A stretch of DNA of 5,063 nt. Source: Burkholderiaceae bacterium. GTDB taxonomy: Bacteria > Pseudomonadota > Gammaproteobacteria > Burkholderiales > Burkholderiaceae_D. Shown here in pieces: positions 1 through 5,063 of this stretch. The notes under the pieces were generated by a model, which did no database searches, had not been told where the DNA came from, and saw nothing but the letters and a program-made list of their open reading frames with translations. The DNA is taken from the NCBI GenBank assembly GCA_014379395.1, contig JACMLV010000859.1:1-5063 (forward strand), given 5' to 3'. A program made the position numbers and the translations under genes. How positions within the stretch are numbered: the first letter of the stretch is position 1; each line of letters opens with the position of its first letter.

Positions 1-774
1 CGGCGAGGACGGCGAAGCGGCGAAGCGGCGCGGCATGCGGCCGGCCAGGAGGGCGACGCGCCCGGCCTGCACGCCGAGGCGCCGCGCGCGCGCCGTGCGC
101 ACCGGATCTTGCGCGGTGGCAATGGCGGTGTTCATCAACACGCCGTCGCAGCCCAACTCCATCGCAATGGCCGCGTCGGACGCGGTGCCGACGCCGGCGT
201 CGACCAGCACCGGAATGTTGGCCTGCTCGATGATCAGCGACAGGTTCCACGGATTCAGGATGCCCATGCCCGAGCCGATCAGGGAGGCCAGCGGCATCAC
301 CGCGACGCAGCCGATGCTCTCCAGTATCTTGGCCTGGATCGGATCGTCGCTGCAATAGACCATCACGTCGAAGCCGTCCTTGACCAACTGCTCGGCGGCG
401 ACCAGGGTTTCCGGCATATGCGGGAAGAGCGTCTTCTCGTCGCCCAGCACCTCCAGCTTGACGAGCTTGTGGCCGTTCAGCAGTTCGCGCGCCATCTGCA
501 GCGTGTAGACGGCGTCCTTGGCGTTGTAGCAGCCGGCCGTGTTGGGCAGGATCGTGTACTGCGAAGGCGGCAGCACGTCGAGCAGGCTCGGCGCGTTCGG
601 GTCCTGGCCGATGTTGACGCGGCGGATCGCCACCGTGATGATCTCGGCGCCGGCGGCGTCGGTCGCCTCGCGCGTCTGCGCCAGGTCGCGGTACTTGCCG
701 CTGCCGACCAGGAGGCGCGAGTTGTAGGTCTTGCCGGCGATGGTCAGCAGGTCTTGTTGAGTCGTTGTAGTCAT
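1..774 (-). CDS. thiG: Thiazole synthase ThiG (3' end cut by window edge)
   Basis: Thiazole synthase condenses 1-deoxy-D-xylulose 5-phosphate, dehydroglycine and the sulfur of ThiS thiocarboxylate into the thiazole phosphate half of thiamin; it is a cytosolic TIM-barrel enzyme. The frame is open from ATG (774-772) to base 1, giving 258 residues. Visible landmarks are LLVGSGKY (21-28), the VKLEV strand (105-109) whose Lys106 matches the family's Schiff-base lysine, VDAGVGTASDAA (191-202) and GVLMNTAI (211-218), the last two forming the phosphate-binding end of the barrel. GRMPRR and the Ser/Pro-rich tail (245-258) are what ThiG has just before its C-terminus, so only a few residues are missing. 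An AGGA ribosome binding site lies 7 nt before the start, and thiS ends 15 nt upstream. Residues 226-242 look less conserved than usual. Identity is secure; the C-terminus is not visible. Confidence 0.96.
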   Translation of the reverse strand, partial: MTTTTQQDLLTIAGKTYNSRLLVGSGKYRDLAQTREATDAAGAEIITVAIRRVNIGQDPNAPSLLDVLPPSQYTILPNTAGCYNAKDAVYTLQMARELLNGHKLVKLEVLGDEKTLFPHMPETLVAAEQLVKDGFDVMVYCSDDPIQAKILESIGCVAVMPLASLIGSGMGILNPWNLSLIIEQANIPVLVDAGVGTASDAAIAMELGCDGVLMNTAIATAQDPVRTARARRLGVQAGRVALLAGRMPRRFAASPSSP

Positions 775-789
775 GTCTTTTTCCTAGAA

Positions 790-993
790 TTAACCGCCGC
801 CGATGGCGCGCACGATGTCGACCTGGTCCTGCGCCTGCAGCACGCGCTGCGGCCACAGGGCGCGCGGCACGACGTTGCGGTTGACCGCCAGCGCCAGCGC
901 CTGGTTCGACAGGCTGAGCGCGTCGACCAGATCGTGCAAAGTGTGTTGCGGCGGCACTTGTCGGGCCTCGCCGTTGAGCAAAATGTCGATCAT
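790..993 (-). CDS. thiS: Sulfur carrier protein ThiS
   Basis: ThiS is a small ubiquitin-fold sulfur carrier. ThiF adenylates its C-terminal glycine, which becomes a thiocarboxylate and hands sulfur to ThiG. The protein has 67 residues, the normal family size. It opens with MIDILLNGEA, continues through the family's central LALAVNRNVVPR (33-44), and ends in AIGGG, which supplies the required C-terminal Gly-Gly. The start ATG (993-991) lies 8 nt after the thiC stop and has no good Shine-Dalgarno of its own: the bases before it are TGAGCCCGGCC. Translation is therefore probably coupled to thiC. thiG follows after 15 nt. No thiF is present in this window; the activating enzyme must be encoded elsewhere. 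The short length alone would be weak evidence, but the position between thiC and thiG and the GG terminus make the call firm. Confidence 0.95.
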   Translation of the reverse strand: MIDILLNGEARQVPPQHTLHDLVDALSLSNQALALAVNRNVVPRALWPQRVLQAQDQVDIVRAIGGG

Positions 994-1001
994 GGCCGGG
1001 C

Positions 1002-2915
<1,914 letters not shown>

Positions 2916-2922
2916 GTGGGTG

Positions 2923-2957
2923 TGGCTCCTTGGCTCGGCGTAAATAGCCTGGAGCCA
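2923..2957 (-). promoter_or_regulatory. Candidate riboswitch expression platform masking the thiC ribosome binding site
   Basis: On the minus strand the thiC Shine-Dalgarno AAGGAG (2931-2926) is part of GGAGCCA (2929-2923). The segment TGGCTCC (2957-2951) is its exact 7-nt complement, so a hairpin can hide the ribosome binding site. A second GAGCCA (2936-2931) lies directly before the Shine-Dalgarno and pairs with the same segment: 6 bp, then a CA bulge, then 3 bp of GGC/GCC (2949-2947 with 2939-2937) around the loop TATTTAC. That fold leaves most of the Shine-Dalgarno open. No U-tract follows either hairpin, so translational control fits better than termination. The pairings are read from the sequence; the switching role is inferred. 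Confidence 0.55.
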
Positions 2958-2992
2958 GCTCAGGAGGTTCGACCGCCACGGGGGACCGGTTC

Positions 2993-3086
2993 GAAAGCTT
3001 CCCTTCGCTGGCATTATCCAGATCAGGTTCGGAGGGTATCTCTCACCCGCCCACCGCGATGTGCGATGGACAGGACCCCTAGCGTC
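2993..3086 (-). promoter_or_regulatory. TPP riboswitch (THI element) aptamer
   Basis: This leader RNA binds thiamin pyrophosphate and represses the operon when the vitamin is plentiful. Read on the minus strand, P2 is AGGGGT (3080-3075) with ACCCT (3037-3033). P3 is a 12-bp stem, 3074-3063 with 3057-3046, with loop ACATC. The conserved TGAGA pyrimidine-sensor segment is at 3045-3041. The pyrophosphate-sensor arm CCTGATCTGG, ATAATG, CCAGCG follows at 3027-3006, with P5 formed by CTGG/CCAG and P4 by CCT/AGG. P1 is short and imperfect (3086-3081 with 2999-2994). The aptamer lies about 80 nt before the thiC start, the standard location. The conserved core is intact, so the identification is firm; the P1 ends are approximate. 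Confidence 0.96.
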
Positions 3087-3088
3087 TA

Positions 3089-3101
3089 CCGCAGACTGCG
3101 G
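3089..3101 (-). other. Small hairpin at the 5' end of the thi leader
   Basis: On the minus strand CCGCA, GTC, TGCGG forms a perfect 5-bp stem with a 3-nt loop. It lies between the predicted transcription start and P1 of the TPP aptamer. It could protect the 5' end of the mRNA or keep the leader from misfolding with P1. The stem is visible; its function is a guess. Confidence 0.4.
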
Positions 3102-3110
3102 CAGGCGGCC

Positions 3111-3140
3111 ATTATAGCCTTTTGCGGCGCGCGCGCACGA
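3111..3140 (-). promoter_or_regulatory. Probable sigma-70 promoter of the thi operon
   Basis: The minus strand has a perfect TATAAT (3116-3111), one of very few AT-rich hexamers in this GC-rich stretch. Transcription would start about 5-9 nt downstream, near 3102-3106, giving a leader of about 190 nt that contains the whole TPP riboswitch. No good TTGACA lies at a spacing of 16-18; the matching positions fall in a CG tract (for example CGTGCG). The -35 box is therefore weak or absent. The location and the -10 are convincing; strength and start point are inferred. Confidence 0.65.
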
Positions 3141-3253
3141 TTCCACGCCATTCGCGCGCGCGATTTTGACCCCGCCGCGCGCAGGGGAAAAGCGGTTTGA
3201 CCAAGCTTCGATCGCCATGCGGCTCCGCCGCGTCAAATGAGACAGAAACAACA
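3117..3253. other. Divergent intergenic region between thi promoter and exported-protein gene
   Basis: No gene is supported here. Besides the CG tracts annotated separately, TTTGAC occurs twice on the plus strand (3165-3170 and 3196-3201) and once inverted as GTCAAA (3231-3236). None of these has a -10 box at the right distance, so they are not convincing -35 elements. They could be operator half-sites, but the spacings are irregular. The short GCGGCTCCGC palindrome has a loop too small for a stable stem. Confidence 0.4.
3127..3165. repeat. Two alternating CG tracts near the thi promoter
   Basis: Alternating purine-pyrimidine runs occupy 3127-3138 (GCGCGCGCGCAC) and 3153-3162 (CGCGCGCGCG), each followed by GATT. 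The two copies lie as an imperfect direct repeat offset by 23 bp. The first overlaps the expected -35 position of the thi promoter. Such tracts favour the Z-DNA form under negative supercoiling; whether that matters here is unknown. Confidence 0.6.
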
Positions 3254-3281
3254 TTGTCCATCGCAAACTGACGCCTATACT
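3254..3281 (+). promoter_or_regulatory. Probable sigma-70 promoter of the exported-protein gene
   Basis: TTGTCC (3254-3259, four of six consensus bases) and TATACT (3276-3281, five of six) are separated by 16 bp. Transcription would begin near 3288, giving a leader of about 25 nt. An AGGA ribosome binding site (3302-3305) then lies 7 nt before the ATG at 3313. The positions fit together well, but the call rests on consensus matching alone. Confidence 0.55.
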
Positions 3282-3312
3282 GAAATTCCCAGCTCATCAT
3301 CAGGACGCCATC

Positions 3313-4923
3313 ATGATCGCCTCTAAGCTCGCTCGGGCCGGTATGACATTGTTGCTGGCGGCCGCCAGCCCGCTCGCCCCCTCCCCCGCCTTCGCCGCGC
3401 CGCCCGACGCGCCGGGCCGTGTGGAAATCATGGGCACCGCGCACCAGGACGTACTGCCGCGGCTGGGCGACCTGACAGGCAAGCCGGTCGACCCGAGCTT
3501 TCAAAAGCCGGCCAAGGACAAGCGCCGCGTGCCCTATGAGGACCCGCTCGATTTCGCCGGCGACAAGGTGGCCCAGACCAGCCACCGGGGAAAACCGGGC
3601 AGCGGTGGCGGCGGCGGCACCCCGCCGCCGGCGCTCGGCATGGACGGCATCGGCGCCGGCTTCACCGGCCCGCAGGGCAGCTTCCTGATCCAGTACGCGC
3701 CGCCCGACACCACCGGCGCGGTCGGCGCGACCCAGTTCGTGCAATGGGTCAACGCCTCGTTCGCCGTGTTCAGCAAGAGCAGCGGCGCGCCGGTCTACGG
3801 TCCGGTGGCCGGCAACACCCTGTTCACCGGCTTCGGCGGCGCCTGCGAGACCTCCAACGACGGCGATCCGGTGGTGCAATACGACAAGCTGGCCGGGCGC
3901 TGGGTGCTGATGCAATTCGCGGTGCCGAGCGGCGGCCCGTACTACCAGTGCATCGCGGTGTCGCAAACCTCGGACGCCACCGGCGCCTACAACCGCTACG
4001 CCTTCCAGTACACCGGCTTCAACGACTACCCGAAGGCCGGGGTCTGGCCGGACGCCTACTACGTCACCTACAACATGTTCACCCCCAACACCTTCGGCGG
4101 CGCCAAGGTCTGCGCGATGGAGCGCGCCAAGATGCTGGACGGGCTGCCGGCGACCCAGCAATGCTTCCAGCTGAGCACCGCCTACGGCGGCCTGCTGCCG
4201 GCCGACCTCGACGGCACCACCGCGCCGCCCGACGGCGCGCCCAACTACATGGTCAACCTCGGCACCTCCCGGCTCAACCTGTGGAAATTCCATGTCGACT
4301 GGGCCAACCCGGCGGCCTCCAGCCTGAGCGGGCCGAGCGTGATCCCGGTGGCGGCCTTCGCGGCGGCCTGCGGCGGCGGCACCTGCGTGCCGCAGGCCGG
4401 CACCAACCAGAAGCTCGATTCGCTGGCCGACCGCATCATGTACCGGCTCGCCTACCGCAACTTCGGCACCCACGAATCGCTGCTGGTGAACCACGCGGTC
4501 AGTTTCAACAACAACAGCGCGACCCGCTGGTACGAGCTGCGCGACCTGGCCACCACGCCGAGCGTCCACCAGCAATCGACCTACGCGCCGGACGCCACCT
4601 CGCGCTGGATGGGCAGCGTGGCCATGGACAAGATGGGCAATCTGGCGCTCGGCTACAGCGCCTCGAGCGGCGCCATCAAGCCGGCGATCCGCTTTTCGAC
4701 ACGGCTGCAGGGCGATCCGCTCAATCTGCTCTCCAACGAAACGCCCATCGTCCAGGGCGCCGGCGCGCAGCTGCGCCTGAGCCGCTGGGGCGACTACAGC
4801 CACATGAGCGTCGACCCGACCGACGACTGCACCTTCTGGTACACCAGCCAATACCTGAAGGCCGACGGCCGCTTCAACTGGAGCACGCGCATCCATTCGT
4901 TTAAGATTGGCGGCTGCATCTGA
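3313..4923 (+). CDS. Exported protein of unknown function, beta-propeller-like
   Basis: The 536-residue product begins with a Sec signal peptide: basic start (Lys5, Arg8), hydrophobic core (11-22) and probable cleavage after AFA at residue 28. A low-complexity Gly/Pro linker (93-106) separates a charged N-terminal segment from the body (about 107-536). The body has patterns I associate with secreted bacterial proteins usually left as hypothetical: PPDTTGAVG (130-138), GDPVVQYDKLAGRWVL (184-199), VWPDAYYVTYNMF (244-256), SRWMGSVAMDKMGNLALGYS (430-449) and RWGDYSHMSVDP (491-502). Repeated strand-turn stretches of this type resemble beta-propeller blades. Mature cysteines at 178, 213, 267, 284, 353, 358, 506 and 535 would allow four disulfides, fitting a periplasmic or extracellular location. 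I recognise no catalytic motif, lipobox or C-terminal sorting signal. AGGA at 3302 supports the start. It is transcribed away from the thi operon and has no evident link to thiamin. Coding status is secure; function is unknown. Confidence 0.9.
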   Translation: MIASKLARAGMTLLLAAASPLAPSPAFAAPPDAPGRVEIMGTAHQDVLPRLGDLTGKPVDPSFQKPAKDKRRVPYEDPLDFAGDKVAQTSHRGKPGSGGGGGTPPPALGMDGIGAGFTGPQGSFLIQYAPPDTTGAVGATQFVQWVNASFAVFSKSSGAPVYGPVAGNTLFTGFGGACETSNDGDPVVQYDKLAGRWVLMQFAVPSGGPYYQCIAVSQTSDATGAYNRYAFQYTGFNDYPKAGVWPDAYYVTYNMFTPNTFGGAKVCAMERAKMLDGLPATQQCFQLSTAYGGLLPADLDGTTAPPDGAPNYMVNLGTSRLNLWKFHVDWANPAASSLSGPSVIPVAAFAAACGGGTCVPQAGTNQKLDSLADRIMYRLAYRNFGTHESLLVNHAVSFNNNSATRWYELRDLATTPSVHQQSTYAPDATSRWMGSVAMDKMGNLALGYSASSGAIKPAIRFSTRLQGDPLNLLSNETPIVQGAGAQLRLSRWGDYSHMSVDPTDDCTFWYTSQYLKADGRFNWSTRIHSFKIGGCI

Positions 4924-4934
4924 CTTTCAACACA

Positions 4935-4965
4935 GGCGGGCCGCACCCAACCGGGGCGGCCCGCC
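4935..4965. terminator. Strong GC hairpin after the exported-protein gene, terminator-like but no U-tract
   Basis: GGCGGGCCGC (4935-4944) and GCGGCCCGCC (4956-4965) are exact reverse complements, giving a 10-bp stem. Inside, past one bulged A, CCC (4946-4948) pairs with GGG (4953-4955) around AACC. It begins 11 nt after the stop codon of the exported-protein gene. Neither side has the run of T needed for a standard intrinsic terminator. It may stabilise the 3' end of the mRNA, assist a U-poor or Rho-dependent stop, or reduce read-through into the next gene. Confidence 0.5.
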
Positions 4966-4982
4966 GCTCCGATTGCCGCCGA

Positions 4983-5063
4983 TTGAAAAAGCTCCTGCCC
5001 GCCCTCCTGCTCGCGGCCGCCCTGGCGGCCTTCTGGCTGTGGCCCGACCCGGCGCCGACGCCG
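4983..5063 (+). CDS. Start of a membrane-anchored or exported protein (cut by window edge)
   Basis: A TTG at 4983 opens a frame of 27 codons to the edge. Its product starts (M/L)KKLLPALLLAAALAAF, followed by WLWPDPAPTP: two lysines, a hydrophobic segment of about 16 residues, then a proline-rich stretch. This is the usual shape of a signal peptide or N-terminal membrane anchor. No cysteine is present, so there is no lipobox in the visible part. The frame is open back to a TAA at 4902, but only CTG codons (4914, 4920) offer other starts and both would put the hairpin at 4935-4965 inside the gene. No clear Shine-Dalgarno precedes the TTG, which lowers confidence. It lies 59 nt after the exported-protein gene, on the same strand. 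The function cannot be told from this fragment. Confidence 0.55.
   Translation, partial: MKKLLPALLLAAALAAFWLWPDPAPTP

Noticed and set aside
2946..2962. Imperfect palindrome CCTGAGCTGGCTCCAGG in the leader as an intrinsic terminator
   Set aside because: The stem has a mismatch and a wobble, and no T-run follows on the minus strand; translational control fits better.
3165..3236. TTTGAC/GTCAAA elements as -35 boxes
   Set aside because: No acceptable -10 hexamer is found at 16-18 bp from any of them on either strand.
2916..3266. N-terminal extension of thiC to an upstream start at 3266
   Set aside because: The extension covers the thi promoter and the TPP riboswitch, and the Shine-Dalgarno and protein N-terminus support 2915.
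3112..4896. Long minus-strand open frame (594 codons) opposite the exported-protein gene
   Set aside because: It is antisense to a gene with signal peptide, ribosome binding site and family-like motifs; the translation is Ala/Gly/Arg/Val-rich without recognisable motifs.

Overview
The window is GC-rich bacterial chromosome with a divergent layout. The left 3.1 kb, on the minus strand, is a thiamin (vitamin B1) biosynthesis operon. The right 1.8 kb, on the plus strand, holds a gene for an exported protein of unknown function and the first codons of another gene. GC content, codon use, the ThiC and ThiG sequences and the leader architecture suggest a betaproteobacterium of the Burkholderiales, possibly Oxalobacteraceae (a Massilia- or Duganella-like organism). 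That placement is an impression from sequence, not a search result.

Minus strand, in order of transcription: a promoter with a perfect TATAAT -10 (3111-3116); a leader of about 190 nt with a small 5' hairpin, a complete TPP riboswitch aptamer (about 2993-3086) and a candidate expression platform around the thiC ribosome binding site (2923-2957); then thiC (1002-2915), thiS (790-993) and thiG (774 to the left edge, lacking only its last few codons). ThiC makes the pyrimidine HMP-P, ThiS carries the sulfur as a C-terminal thiocarboxylate, and ThiG builds the thiazole on DXP with that sulfur. The operon therefore supplies both halves of thiamin, and its product TPP can shut it down through the leader. 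The gaps are 8 nt (thiC-thiS) and 15 nt (thiS-thiG), consistent with one transcript.

The region 3117-3312 separates the two units. It contains two alternating CG tracts near the thi promoter and a plausible sigma-70 promoter for the plus-strand gene. That gene (3313-4923) encodes a 536-residue preprotein with a Sec signal peptide, a Gly/Pro-rich linker and a large body with beta-propeller-like sequence patterns and eight cysteines. A 10-bp GC hairpin without a U-tract follows it (4935-4965). A second gene probably begins at a TTG codon (4983) with a typical N-terminal export or anchor sequence, and runs off the right edge.

I see no mobile element, CRISPR array, tRNA or rRNA. The most interesting point is the thiC leader, where two copies of GAGCCA compete for one complementary segment, giving one fold that exposes the ribosome binding site and one that masks it. 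I found no evidence of a wholly new system.
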